Source: Succinatimonas sp. CAG:777 (GTDB lineage Bacteria > Pseudomonadota > Gammaproteobacteria > Enterobacterales > Succinivibrionaceae). From it: 59,953 bases of DNA. The number at the start of each line of letters is the position of its first letter. Within the stretch, counting starts at the first letter, position 1. Position numbers and translations under genes: made by a program. Location of the stretch: positions 1,138 to 61,090 of the forward strand of contig HF987959.1 of assembly GCA_000431835.1 (NCBI GenBank), in the 5' to 3' direction. Positions 16,576 through 26,620 of this stretch are shown in pieces. The notes below the pieces were generated by a model that was not told the DNA's origin, did not search any database, and saw nothing but the letters and a program-made list of their open reading frames with translations.

Positions 16576-17076
16576 ATGTCAGACGCTCATGTAGAAAACA
16601 ACAAATCAAAGCTCCTTGTTGAGGCTATTGCTAACGGTACTGTGATCGATCATATTGCTCCAGGTCAGGCAATCAACATCATTCGTATGTTCAAGTTCTT
16701 AAGCAAGAACAACCAGCTAACCGTAGGCTTTAACTTACGTTCTGGTAACTTAGGCAAGAAAGACATCATCAAGATTTCTGATGTTGTATTCTCACCAGCT
16801 CAGACCGAGCAGATTGCTGTATTAGCGCCTAATGCAACTATCAACCAGATTAAAGACTTTAAGGTTGTAGATAAATACAAGCTAAGATTACCTTTAGAGA
16901 CTGTAGGTGTCTTCAAGTGCCCTAACAGCAACTGCATTACTAATGATGAAAGAGATGCTAATGCTCGTTTTAAGATCTCAACTGAAAACGGCAAGGTGTT
17001 CATGAAATGCAGATACTGTGAAAGAGTATTTGAGCGTGAAGTTGTATTAGAGTACAACGGACTTGAGGTTAAATAA
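16576..17076 (+). CDS. pyrI: aspartate carbamoyltransferase regulatory chain PyrI
   Basis: A 166-aa allosteric subunit that binds ATP/CTP and holds the catalytic trimers together. The zinc ligands are C115, C120, C145 and C148 (CPNSNC, CRYC). The N-terminal allosteric domain has GTVIDHI. It is co-transcribed with pyrB and followed by a strong terminator. Confidence 0.97.
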   Translation: MSDAHVENNKSKLLVEAIANGTVIDHIAPGQAINIIRMFKFLSKNNQLTVGFNLRSGNLGKKDIIKISDVVFSPAQTEQIAVLAPNATINQIKDFKVVDKYKLRLPLETVGVFKCPNSNCITNDERDANARFKISTENGKVFMKCRYCERVFEREVVLEYNGLEVK

Positions 17077-17156
17077 TTAGCTTCAGTTAATTTCTGAATC
17101 TACAAGGAGAGCGCAGATTTTGTAAGTTTTTTATGACATAGCAATCTGCGAACGTC

Positions 17157-17186
17157 AAAAGTCCGATTTAAAAAGTCGGACTTTTT
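17157..17186. terminator. pyrBI terminator
   Basis: An AAAAGTCCGA/TCGGACTTTT hairpin with an extra T on the plus strand ends pyrBI. It is nearly symmetrical and could also stop transcripts from the minus side. A second inverted repeat, CGCAGATT/AATCTGCG, lies between the pyrI stop and this hairpin. Confidence 0.85.
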
Positions 17187-17187
17187 G

Positions 17188-17597
17188 TTACAGCTGTTTT
17201 TCAATCTCTACCAGATCTTCACCCATCTTTTCATACTCAGCATTTAACTCTTCATCAGTGATCCTGTCATCTTGATCTGGCTCGTATTTATGCTTAGCTT
17301 CAGGTAAAGGAATATCAATAGCTTTATACATTGTTTTATAGATGCCAGCTATTTCATCAAAGTAATAACCACCTTTGTATACAGAAAGCATAATGGTATC
17401 TAGATCTTCGAGTATTCTTGATAGAGACTTGTTTGAGAACTTAAGACCATCTTTAGAAGCAGCATCTGACTTTTCATAATCTCTAATGCGGGTGTTAAAT
17501 ATCATCTTTAGAGAAGCAGCAATAAGCTGACAGAGGAACTTGCCATGGAAGGCACGGTCAGATGATGAGAATATACGGTCAAAGTTTAAAGGAAATA
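17188..17597 (-). pseudogene. C-terminal remnant of a DDE transposase
   Basis: The frame opens after a stop near 17597 with no start and reads NFDRIFSSSDRAFHGKFLCQ, a transposase C-terminal block (final helix HGKFLCQLIAASLKMIF), then an acidic tail of about 90 residues. An internal ATG at 17505 gives a 105-aa frame but cuts through the conserved block. It resembles the end of IS1634/IS4-like transposases; the family is uncertain. The catalytic part and inverted ends are not visible. 17598-17711 shows nothing recognisable. Confidence 0.6.
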
Positions 17598-17711
17598 AGA
17601 ACTATCTGTGTGAGAGTTTATGAAGGGCCTAAAGGCATTTAGGATTTCAGGAAATTGGATTTGAAAAGTTAAACATTACTGCTCTAAATGAAATTCAAAG
17701 CAGTAAGTTAA

Positions 17712-19682
17712 TTAAAGATCAGCGTAAACTGCGCTGTTTGAATCAAACTCCGGAGCTATTTCAGCTTCAATTCTTGTTTTATTGAACTCTTGAACGAATT
17801 CTAGGAACTTGTCTTCTTTTACAGGTTTAGAGTAATGATAGCCCTGTAAGAACTCAACACCATTTTTTGCCAGAACTTCAGCCTGTTCAGCTGTTTCTAC
17901 ACCTTCGGCTACAACAGAAATACCTAAGGTATGGAACATCTTAATACAAGCTATCATGATGGTTCTTGCCTGCTCATTATTAGGCTCAAATGCAGGCCAA
18001 ATTAAAGACTTATCCATCTTCACAAGATCATACTTAACAGCTGCCACCTGAGACAGATTAGAATAACCAGTACCGAAGTCATCCATAGAAAACTTATAGC
18101 CAAATGACTTTAACTTCTCCATATTGTCTAAAGCAACCTTACCGCTACGTACTAAAGCTGTTTCTGTCACCTCAAGATTGATCATCTTAGGATCAAGACC
18201 ATAGCTCTTTACGGTCTGATGTAATCTAAAAGGGATGGTAGGATCTGCTATCTGAATACCTGAGAGGTTGACCTCGATATACTTGATACCAAGTTTTTCA
18301 ACTTCATTATCTTTAATAAACTGACATACCTTTGAGAAGACTTGATCACCAATCATACTGATTAGTCCACGTCTTTCTGCTACAGGAATGAAGACCTCTG
18401 GTGAGATAAAACCAAATGACTTGGTATCTTTTAATCTTACTAAAGCTTCAGCTGACTCACAGCGATTAGTCTTGGTATTGATAATAGGCTGATATACAAC
18501 ATAGAAACCATCTTCATCTACTGCTCTTTGAATCAGTCTTTCAACAGAAAGAATATAGTTTCTCTTATCAGCAATTTCTTTATCAACGATTAAAACTGAG
18601 TGGTCATTCTGCGCTTCATAATGAGACTGACAGAATGAAATAAGTGAGAATAAAGACTCAGCATTATCAGCACTGGTAGGGCATTCTACTGCACTTACAA
18701 TATAAGTAGGCTGAATCGAACTATCCTCAATTAAGAGAGCCTTATCTGATACTTTATATCGAGCACTCCAATCGGTTAACTCTTCTTTTGAGAAGAGGAT
18801 GAAACCAAAGCTGAATTCTGAAATTCTAAAGATATTACGGTTACTAAAATCAGGAATTGATTTTACTGATTTAGCAATACAATCTAAACAGGTTGATAAG
18901 CTGTAGGTTGAACGTAGTGAAGTGGTGTTCTGCATTGAAAAACAGATCACATAGAAGTTCTTATTCTCACCAAAGAGCTCATCGATTACCATCTCAAAAG
19001 CATTGCGAGATAATAAAGAGTGAATATCCTTATCCTCATTCTCTTTTGAGTTCTCAAAGGAGATGTATACAAACATCACGATAAGAGCAATAGCTAAACT
19101 TATTAATGATGCTGTTGGTACCAAATACTGATAAATAGCAATGAACAGCCATGCAGCAAAGCAGAAAATAAAGTCATATTTAACCACTAAGTGTCTGTTT
19201 TTTACAGCATAAGCTAAAGCAGCAATTGCCATTACGCAGTAGGTAGCCGACATGACATAAACAATGTTTACTAAGGTACCGTATGAGTATGAACCCTTTA
19301 CAGAAACACTGTAGTTAATATCACCAAACAGAATACCTAAAATTGCAATTATCAGAGGAATGGCTCTTAATAGAAGTTCTAGTGTTGAATAGTTTTTGAC
19401 CTTTCTTCCGCGTAAATCAATATAGATAAATACATAAAAGGCCACCAAAGACAAAGAAGCAAAAAAGAATTGATGAATAATTCTATTTGTCAGAATTGAA
19501 AAATATTGAGGATGAAACGAGGCATATATACAACCAATGTCGCATACAATGCAGAAAATAGATAAGCCTAAGAAACATTCAAATAATTCGGTTGAAAGTA
19601 ACTTTACTCTTCTATATTGAAAAAATTCTATTGTAACTACTAGTACTACGCATAAGGCAACTAGTTGTGTGCCATAATCCAT
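17712..19682 (-). CDS. membrane-bound c-di-GMP phosphodiesterase (degenerate GGDEF plus EAL)
   Basis: A 656-aa protein. About eight membrane spans fill residues 1-215. A GGDEF-like domain (about 230-370) has lost its motif (RISEFSF in place of GGDEF) and should not make c-di-GMP. The EAL domain (about 385-640) keeps the catalytic residues: ESAEALVRL, EVNLS, LEVTET, DDFGTGYSN, VKMDKS, AEGVET and LQGYHYSKP. It should hydrolyse c-di-GMP in response to a membrane signal. GGAGAAAACT precedes the ATG. It is a single-gene unit. Confidence 0.93.
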   Translation of the reverse strand: MDYGTQLVALCVVLVVTIEFFQYRRVKLLSTELFECFLGLSIFCIVCDIGCIYASFHPQYFSILTNRIIHQFFFASLSLVAFYVFIYIDLRGRKVKNYSTLELLLRAIPLIIAILGILFGDINYSVSVKGSYSYGTLVNIVYVMSATYCVMAIAALAYAVKNRHLVVKYDFIFCFAAWLFIAIYQYLVPTASLISLAIALIVMFVYISFENSKENEDKDIHSLLSRNAFEMVIDELFGENKNFYVICFSMQNTTSLRSTYSLSTCLDCIAKSVKSIPDFSNRNIFRISEFSFGFILFSKEELTDWSARYKVSDKALLIEDSSIQPTYIVSAVECPTSADNAESLFSLISFCQSHYEAQNDHSVLIVDKEIADKRNYILSVERLIQRAVDEDGFYVVYQPIINTKTNRCESAEALVRLKDTKSFGFISPEVFIPVAERRGLISMIGDQVFSKVCQFIKDNEVEKLGIKYIEVNLSGIQIADPTIPFRLHQTVKSYGLDPKMINLEVTETALVRSGKVALDNMEKLKSFGYKFSMDDFGTGYSNLSQVAAVKYDLVKMDKSLIWPAFEPNNEQARTIMIACIKMFHTLGISVVAEGVETAEQAEVLAKNGVEFLQGYHYSKPVKEDKFLEFVQEFNKTRIEAEIAPEFDSNSAVYADL

Positions 19683-19809
19683 AGTTTTCTCCGATAATCT
19701 ATTGTTCTAACTCATTCTACAATATGGAAAATTTTTTAACACTAGCAGTGCAAATTTAAATCGAGGCTATCACAAAATTTTTGATAATTAAGCGAATTTT
19801 GTATAAAAA

Positions 19810-19855
19810 ATCCTCAGTGGAACATGTTATTGTATGAATTTTCTCCACTGAGGAT
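19810..19855 (-). terminator. terminator of the AGCS symporter gene
   Basis: ATCCTCAGTGGA/TCCACTGAGGAT, 12-base perfect arms with a 22-base loop. On the minus strand it is followed by six Ts. It lies downstream of the symporter stop. The remaining gap to the EAL gene shows nothing else. Confidence 0.85.
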
Positions 19856-19927
19856 CTTTATATCTAACTGCTTGAAAGCGCTGTTAATAAACCTAACAGC
19901 AAAAAAGCTTACAGTTAATTTTAAAGA

Positions 19928-21373
19928 TTATCTAGCATTCTTATCTTCAAAGTATTTTTCTTCATTTCCCCATGAAGCAACACCACTTTGATCTTTCATT
20001 AAAGAAGCTGTAAATACAGGCTCTTTGATGCCCTGTTTCTTCTGAGAAATGTAGTTATCAAATGCATAGAATGCGTACTTACCTAGGCGAACAATAGCAT
20101 AAAGGTTGGTTAATGCTAATAGAGCCATACATAAGTCAGCTAAATCCCATACAACTGACAGTGAAGCATATGAACCGAAGAATACCATTGCAACAACTAA
20201 GATTCTGAAGACAGTCATTACATAGGTGTTCTTAGTTAAGTACATGATGTTAACTTCACCATAGTAGTAGTTACCTATGATTGAGCTGAAGGCAAATAAG
20301 GTAATGGTAAATGACATGAAGTATCTGCACCACTCTCCTAACTGAGATGATAGAGATTCCTGAACTAGAGCAATACCAGTTACATCACCGCCGATTTCAT
20401 ATTTACCTGATAGTAAAACAATCACTGCTGAAGCTGAGCAGATAAATAAGGTATCAACGAATACACCGAAAGCCTGGATTAAACCCTGCTTTACAGGATG
20501 AGATGTGGTAGCACAAGCAGCTGCATTTGGAACAGAACCTTCACCAGCTTCGTTAGAGAACAGACCACGCTTAATACCAGTCATGATCACTGCAGCAAAA
20601 CCGCCAGCTACAGCTGACTGAGGAGCAAAAGCGTCATGGAAGATTAAGTAGAACATCTCAGGTACTGCTGATAAGTTCTTGAAGAAGATAACTAAAGCTA
20701 CAATCAGGTATAAAGTTGCCATGATTGGAACTAAGAACTCAGTTACTTTTGCAATACGGTGAGCACCACCAAAGATCACCATTGAGGTTAAGATACATAG
20801 AACTAAACCGGTGATGATGGTGTCAAAGCCCATACTGTCATTTAATGCCATAGCAATGGTATTTGACTGTACTGAGTTATAGCTTAGAGCAAAAGTAATG
20901 GTAATTAAAACAGCAAATAAAGCAGCAACAGCAGGCTGTTTTAAAGCATTGCGGATGTAGTAAGCAGGACCACCGTGGTAACCACCCTCACGGAATGGAA
21001 CCTTGTAGATCTGAGCTAAGGTACTCTCAACGAAGCCTGTAGCTGAACCGATTAAAGCGATGACCCACATCCAGAAGATTGCACCTGGACCACCTAAGGT
21101 TACTGCAATTGCGATACCTGCAATGTTACCTACACCTACACGTGAAGCTGTACTGATACAGAACGCCTGGAAAGAGCTGATCTCCTTACCCTTGGTTTTA
21201 TGACCAACGATACCGTGTCTTAAAACACGAACCATTTCACCAACGTAGAAGATCTGAACGAACTTGGTTTTGATAGTGAAATATATGCCTAAACCAATCA
21301 AAACAATGATTAAGACATAAGACCACAGAACGCCATTAACAGCATTAATGGCAGAATCTAAAGTGTCTAGCAT
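19928..21373 (-). CDS. sodium:alanine/glycine symporter (AGCS family)
   Basis: A 481-aa transporter with about ten to eleven spans. The AGCS signature region is GVGNIAGIAIAVTLGGPGAIFWMW, followed by GFVESTLAQIYK and NEAGEGSVPNAAA. It brings in alanine or glycine with Na+ across the inner membrane. It is a single-gene unit with its own terminator. Confidence 0.93.
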   Translation of the reverse strand: MLDTLDSAINAVNGVLWSYVLIIVLIGLGIYFTIKTKFVQIFYVGEMVRVLRHGIVGHKTKGKEISSFQAFCISTASRVGVGNIAGIAIAVTLGGPGAIFWMWVIALIGSATGFVESTLAQIYKVPFREGGYHGGPAYYIRNALKQPAVAALFAVLITITFALSYNSVQSNTIAMALNDSMGFDTIITGLVLCILTSMVIFGGAHRIAKVTEFLVPIMATLYLIVALVIFFKNLSAVPEMFYLIFHDAFAPQSAVAGGFAAVIMTGIKRGLFSNEAGEGSVPNAAACATTSHPVKQGLIQAFGVFVDTLFICSASAVIVLLSGKYEIGGDVTGIALVQESLSSQLGEWCRYFMSFTITLFAFSSIIGNYYYGEVNIMYLTKNTYVMTVFRILVVAMVFFGSYASLSVVWDLADLCMALLALTNLYAIVRLGKYAFYAFDNYISQKKQGIKEPVFTASLMKDQSGVASWGNEEKYFEDKNAR

Positions 21374-21565
21374 TTGAGTTATATCCAGTTAAGTAAAAAA
21401 TTCAGTGACTATCTATTTTCAGTGACATTTTATGTTGTTGCGCTTTTTAAGACGCAGGAACTTAATTTTTCATTAAATTTCTAGTCAAAGATTGTAAAAA
21501 ATCAGGTTATTGTCCCACAAAAAGCCTTTTTTACAAAGAGAGATATGAACTGCGCCGTTTTTGTT

Positions 21566-21601
21566 CATGCATTTTGTACACTTCAATTTACAAAATGCAT
21601 G
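21566..21601. repeat. 13-bp inverted repeat between symporter and MATE genes
   Basis: CATGCATTTTGTA and TACAAAATGCATG are perfect arms with a 10-base spacer. No T-run follows on either strand, so it is a weak terminator candidate and may be a protein site. It lies beyond the 3' end of the minus-strand MATE gene and upstream of the symporter gene. Confidence 0.5.
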
Positions 21602-21664
21602 TGGTAACAGATTTTGGTGAGTAGTTAAATGAGGTTATGTTGAAAATAGGAGTTACTCTCTTTG

Positions 21665-23020
21665 CTATGCTGTACGTAACACCTTTTTCCTAAGATTTAT
21701 ATAGCTCAGAGTCATTAAGACTACACTTACAGCCCACGACACAGGATAAACTAAAAGCACACCTTCAAAATTATTGAGTACAGGTAGCGCAAATAGGATC
21801 CATAAAATTCTGAAGATACAGAATGAGAACAGCAATACCACCATTGGAACTAAACTCTTACCCGCACCCCTTATTGCTCCTGCAAAGACCTGAGTAAAGC
21901 CTAACATGCCATAGAATGGGCAGAAATACAGCATTGCAAGATATGCATAGTGGATAGCTTCTCTATCTGAGGTAAACAAGCTTAGAATTGGATTGTGGAA
22001 GACAAGCATGATAATGCCGATACCTGCTGTATAGGTAACTCCTATGATAAGACCACAAATGACACCTTTTTTAACGCGCTCAATACAGCCAGCGCCATAG
22101 TTTTGTCCTACAAAGGTTGCCATTGCAAGAGAAATACTTAACAAAGGCAAAATATCAAAACCGTCTATCTTAAGATAGATACCATAACCTGCGATGGTCT
22201 CGTAGCCAAAGACATTAACGCTTGACTGAATTAGCACATTTGAAAAACAGATCACGGTGTTCTGCATTCCAGCAGGAATGCCCATACGAAGAATTCTCAC
22301 TAACATCTGCCTATGGAAACGGATTGCTTTTAAATAGACTCTGCATTCATTTTTTGTAGTCATGACGTAGTGTAATGAGAAGATACAGGCTAAAAGCTGA
22401 CTGATGTTAGTGGCTATAGCAGCTCCTGCTACTCCCATATCAAAGACAACAATAAACAGTAAATCTAAAACTACATTGATAACTGAAGCATAAGCTAAAT
22501 AGAGCAAAGATCTTTTGGAATTACCAGAGGCATTTAAAATGCCTGCAATCATGTTGTAGAAGATGGTGAAAATAAGACCAAAAGAGTAGATAAATAAGTA
22601 GGTAACAGAGTCATCTAAAATATCTTTTGGAGTATTCATTGCCTCTACCATAGGCCTTGTTAACAGCGCACACAGCACGGTTAAAACCACACCCACAACA
22701 AGTGAAAAAGCTAAAGAGGTATGCACTGATCTGAAGACATTACGTCTGTTTTTAGCACCTAAACATTGAGCAATAACAACACCTGCGCCAACTGCTATAC
22801 CCTGACAACCTGAAATAATTACTGTCACTATCATGGAGGTTGAAGATACTGCTGCTAATGCCTGTGATCCTACGTAGTTACCTACGATAATTGAATCAAC
22901 AGTTGAATACATCTGTTGCAGGAAATTGCCTAATATCAGAGGAATAGAAAAGAAAAGCAAGATCTTAAAGATATTGCCTTCTGTCATGAGTGTGATTTTG
23001 CTTTTTTGCTTGTCAGTCAT
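21665..23020 (-). CDS. MATE-family efflux transporter
   Basis: A 451-aa protein with twelve predicted spans in two similar halves. The first half opens with IFKILLFFSIPLILGNFLQQMYSTVDSIIVG, the MATE signature area. It should export cationic drugs or metabolites using Na+ or H+. A likely regulator remnant lies just upstream. It is divergent from a second MATE gene. Confidence 0.92.
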   Translation of the reverse strand: MTDKQKSKITLMTEGNIFKILLFFSIPLILGNFLQQMYSTVDSIIVGNYVGSQALAAVSSTSMIVTVIISGCQGIAVGAGVVIAQCLGAKNRRNVFRSVHTSLAFSLVVGVVLTVLCALLTRPMVEAMNTPKDILDDSVTYLFIYSFGLIFTIFYNMIAGILNASGNSKRSLLYLAYASVINVVLDLLFIVVFDMGVAGAAIATNISQLLACIFSLHYVMTTKNECRVYLKAIRFHRQMLVRILRMGIPAGMQNTVICFSNVLIQSSVNVFGYETIAGYGIYLKIDGFDILPLLSISLAMATFVGQNYGAGCIERVKKGVICGLIIGVTYTAGIGIIMLVFHNPILSLFTSDREAIHYAYLAMLYFCPFYGMLGFTQVFAGAIRGAGKSLVPMVVLLFSFCIFRILWILFALPVLNNFEGVLLVYPVSWAVSVVLMTLSYINLRKKVLRTA

Positions 23021-23128
23021 AGTCTTAAATAATCTTTTTTTGCTTATTGTATGCCAATTTGCAAAATAGTCACTAGTAGGGCACTAATGATCAAGGATTA
23101 GACTTGAGACAACATGTATTGAGTGAGG

Positions 23129-23260
23129 TTAGTTTGAAATGTTTTCAGTATTATCTTGAGAGAGATGTTCTAATATTTCATTAGAACATTGCTTAAATTT
23201 CTCCTCATCATCGACCATAGCACTTAATGAGGCTGTTAACTTTTCAATTTCATCAAGATT
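23129..23260 (-). pseudogene. possible C-terminal remnant of a regulator
   Basis: Forty-three codons are open after a TGA at 23261-23263 and end in TAA at 23129-23131. They read NLDEIEKLTASLSAMVDDEEKFKQ and beyond, a helical, acidic tail like those at the end of MarR regulators beside MATE genes. There is no start codon at the right place. The rest of the 366-base gap 23021-23386 shows nothing firm. Confidence 0.3.
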
Positions 23261-23386
23261 TCATTTTATGAATATACTGTAACTATGTAGAAGGCACAAA
23301 TTGTATAATTTCTTGAAAAGTTTACATTTATCTTCTCCGTGAAATAATTACGGCACAAAATACAACCTAAAAGCTAAGAAATTACC

Positions 23387-24712
23387 ATGCAGACAGATTT
23401 AACCAATGGAAGTGTTTTAAAGAACATTGCCTTATTCTCACTTCCTTTCTTTTTATCTTATTTCTTACAAACTCTTTATGGTTTAGCTGATCTTTTCATC
23501 ATAGGTCAGTTCGATGGAGTAGATAGCATTACAGCTGTATCCATTAGTTCACAGATCATGCATATGATAACTGTCATGATTGTAGGTTTATCTATGGGCG
23601 CTACTGTATGTATTGCTCAGGCTGTAGGAGCTAAAGATAAAGAGAAGTTAAGATACTGCATTGGTAATACTGTCACCGTATTTTTTATTGTATCTTTGAT
23701 CCTTACAGGATTGTTGCTGTTCTTTACTGACTTTATTGTAGGTGTAGTAAAAACTCCAGCTGAAGCTGTAGCAGCCACCAAAGAGTACCTTATCATCTGC
23801 TTTATCGGTATTCCTTTAATCACTGCTTATAACATCGTAAGTTCTATTCTAAGAGGCATGGGTGATTCAAAATCCCCTATGTACTTTATTGCTATAGCTT
23901 GTGTTGCCAATATCATTTTAGACTATGTATTTATCGGCTATTTTAAGTTAGGAGCAGTAGGTGCAGCCTTAGGTACTACTTTATCTCAGGGCATTAGTGT
24001 TATCTGTGCCCTCACCTATATCAATAGAAATAACTCAAGCGACTCATTCTCTTTTGCCTATTTAAAATTAAAAGGCAACATTGCCAAAAGATTATTACGC
24101 ATTGGTATTCCTATCTGCGCTCAGGACGGATTTATTCAGGTAGCCTTCATGGTGATAACCGTCATTGCCAATATGCGTGGTTTAACTGATGCTGCAGCTG
24201 TTGGTATTGTTGAAAAGCTCATAAGCTTTATCTTCCTGGTACCATCTTCTATGCTCTCTACAGTATCAGCTATGGGTGCTCAGAATATTGGTGCAGGTAA
24301 AATTGACAGAGCTAAACAGACCTTACGCTATGCTATCTACATTACCTTTATCTTTGGTGTGATTGTAGGAATTCTCTTCCAGTTTATCGCTGAAAACGCC
24401 CTTGAACTGTTCACTGAAAATCATTCTGTAATCGTCTCAGGTGGTAAGTACTTACAGGGTTATATTTGGGACTGTATGTTCGCAGGTATTGCCTTTAGCT
24501 TCAGTGGTTTCTTCTGTGCTTTAGGTAAATCAGAAATTTCTTTCTTGCATAACTTAATTTCGATTGTAACTTTAAGAGCTCCCGGTGCTTATGTAGCATC
24601 AATCATGTACCCTACAACCCTGCTGCCAATGGGTCTTGCTACAGCTAGTGGCTCCTTGCTCTCTGCAATTATCTGTACCATTGCTTATAAGGTTATAGCA
24701 AAGAAACTCTAA
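23387..24712 (+). CDS. MATE-family efflux transporter
   Basis: A 441-aa protein with twelve predicted spans. The start VLKNIALFSLPFFLSYFLQTLYGLADLFIIGQ and the repeat of this pattern in the second half are typical of MATE exporters. It leads a plus-strand set with a MarR gene and a third MATE gene, both damaged. The ribosome site is weak. Confidence 0.92.
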   Translation: MQTDLTNGSVLKNIALFSLPFFLSYFLQTLYGLADLFIIGQFDGVDSITAVSISSQIMHMITVMIVGLSMGATVCIAQAVGAKDKEKLRYCIGNTVTVFFIVSLILTGLLLFFTDFIVGVVKTPAEAVAATKEYLIICFIGIPLITAYNIVSSILRGMGDSKSPMYFIAIACVANIILDYVFIGYFKLGAVGAALGTTLSQGISVICALTYINRNNSSDSFSFAYLKLKGNIAKRLLRIGIPICAQDGFIQVAFMVITVIANMRGLTDAAAVGIVEKLISFIFLVPSSMLSTVSAMGAQNIGAGKIDRAKQTLRYAIYITFIFGVIVGILFQFIAENALELFTENHSVIVSGGKYLQGYIWDCMFAGIAFSFSGFFCALGKSEISFLHNLISIVTLRAPGAYVASIMYPTTLLPMGLATASGSLLSAIICTIAYKVIAKKL

Positions 24713-24731
24713 TCTTAAGCGCATATTGATT

Positions 24732-24749
24732 TAGTAAAATATTTTACTA
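24732..24749. promoter_or_regulatory. palindrome, possible MarR operator
   Basis: TAGTAAAATATTTTACTA is an 18-base perfect palindrome 14 bases ahead of the marR ATG. Its size and place fit an autoregulatory MarR site. It also contains -10-like AT sequence. Confidence 0.5.
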
Positions 24750-24763
24750 TTACAGGTAATCGT

Positions 24764-25205
24764 ATGCGCACTCGTGAAATCGTCAATGAGATAAATTCTC
24801 TTTTAAATCAGAGCACCTATCTTTATGCGCAATATGCGCAAGAGAACAGAATCTCATATGTAGAGATGATGGTGCTTTATGCCCTCTTAAATACAGATGC
24901 TCCTCTTACTCAAATAGAACTGGGTGCTTACTATGTCATCTCTAAGCAAAGCATAAACTCTGCTGTAAAAAAAATACAAATCAGAAGGTTTCATCCTTAC
25001 TGTTCAAGATGAAAAAGATAAAAGACAAAAGTATTTAAAACTTACGTCTTCAGGTGAAAAGTACGCACTCTCTGTTTTGGACAAAATGATGAAAATTGAG
25101 GATGAAGTCACTGCTATTTTAGGAGATAAGAACAAAGCCATCATAGATGGACTTGAAATGTACAACATGCTGTTTGAGAAGAGACTTAACAAGAAGGATC
25201 AATAA
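24764..25205 (+). pseudogene. MarR-family regulator, frameshifted at an A8 run
   Basis: The first 75 codons give the dimer helix and helix-turn-helix start (YVEMMVLYALLNT...TQIELGAYYVISKQSINSAVKK). At the run of eight A (24967-24974) the frame shifts and stops at about 25012. Removing one A restores KYKSEGFILTVQDEKDKRQ, the wing, and the rest of the protein to 25205 (about 147 aa in all). It is inactive, phase-variable or a sequencing error. It ends 4 bases before the third MATE gene. Confidence 0.75.
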
Positions 25206-25209
25206 TCTT

Positions 25210-26516
25210 ATGTTTCAAGGTTACGATTTAAAACACTTTTTTAAATTCATCATTCCATCAATTCTTGCCTTTACCATTTTAGGTGTTTACTCCGTTGTTG
25301 ATGGATTCTTCGTGGGCAATGCTCTAGGTGATGCTGGTGTTTCTGCTATTAACATTGTCTTCCATGCTGTAGCATTAACCTTTGCTCTAGGCTCAGGTAT
25401 TGTTTTAGGTGGTGCTGTAATTTGGTCTATTGAATCAGGACGTGGCAATTTAGAAAAAGCCTATAAGAGTTTAAAAGTTGCCTTAATCTTACTGGCTCAC
25501 GTCTCTTTAATTATCACCATCGTGCCTTTTGTATGGATGGACGAAATTCTTGATGTATTAGGAGCTAGAGGTGATGTTGCATCTTATGGCAAGATTTACT
25601 TATGGTACATGTTTGGTGCTACCATTATTCAGTTATCAGGCTCAGTCTTTGTTCCCTATGAGAGAAACAATGGTGGTGTAACCTATGCAACTTACTTCAT
25701 GGTCATTGTTTTTATCATGAACATTGTTCTAGACTATGTACTCATCATGATCTTTCCTTTTGGAATTCATGGTGCTGCCATCGCAACTTTATTAAGCTAG
25801 GCAGTTACTATAGTTGGTTGCATATATTACGTTAAAAAACACCAGATGCTAAAGCTTTCAAAGCCTGTAAATGTACAGAAAACCTCACTTAAGATCATGA
25901 AAATTGGTATTGCGCAGTTTGGTATCAATATGTTACCTATGGTCTCTATCTTTTTTATGAACGCTATTCACTTTATTATGGCGGAGCTTTAGCGGTATCA
26001 ACCATTTCTTGTATTGAATTCATACTCTTCTTTGTATACTGCGTTCTTCAAGGCGTAGGCGCAGGTGCTCAGCCTTTGACGAGTAGATTCTATGGAGAAA
26101 GGAGATTTACTGACTACGCAATTACAAGACGCCTGTCCTTGTTCACAGCGCTGTTTTTAGCAGCTGTAAGTATCGTCATCATTTTTGTTGCAAGAGATAA
26201 TTTAGGCAATTTATTTGGTACTTCTGATGAGGCAGCACTTGAGATTGCAATTGCAACTCCAGTGTTCTTAGTAGGTATGTTCTTTTATGCTCACAGCAGG
26301 ATCTGCTCAAGTGCCTTTTATTCAACTGAGCGTGCCCCCCCTATCTTACGTCTGCATTTATGCCGAACCTATCATGCTAATCGTTTTACTTTTGATTATT
26401 CCAAGATTCTACTCACTTACATGTGTATGGTGTTATCGCAAATTCTTACAGCATGTATCAGCTTTTATCTAAGTAAAAAGAACCATGTAAAAAGAGATAG
26501 AAGTAAAGGAGAATAA
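25210..26516 (+). pseudogene. MATE-family transporter, several inactivating mutations
   Basis: Translation from the ATG at 25210 gives MATE sequence (FKFIIPSILAFTILGVYSVVDGFFVGNA) to a TAG at 25798-25800. The same frame then continues as MATE (VGCIYYVKKHQ, KIMKIGIAQFGINML). It shifts near 25970 to another frame (LYYGGALAVSTISC, VLQGVGAGAQPL), again at a run of seven C (26335-26341), and again near 26400. One stop and about three frameshifts make function very unlikely. Confidence 0.85.
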
Positions 26517-26620
26517 AACAGTAGAGCTTAAAGGAGAGTTTTAATAAGAACTGATAATTACTACAAGGCCAAGCAATATAGCCTGACCTTGTGATTAAAT
26601 TACTTTAATTGAGAAATCTT

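Noticed and set aside
17188..17505. Stand-alone 105-aa protein
   Set aside because: The frame continues upstream into a typical transposase C-terminal block, so the internal ATG is not a real start.
21374..21665. Glycine riboswitch ahead of the alanine/glycine symporter
   Set aside because: The expected conserved aptamer sequences are absent; only a simple inverted repeat is found.
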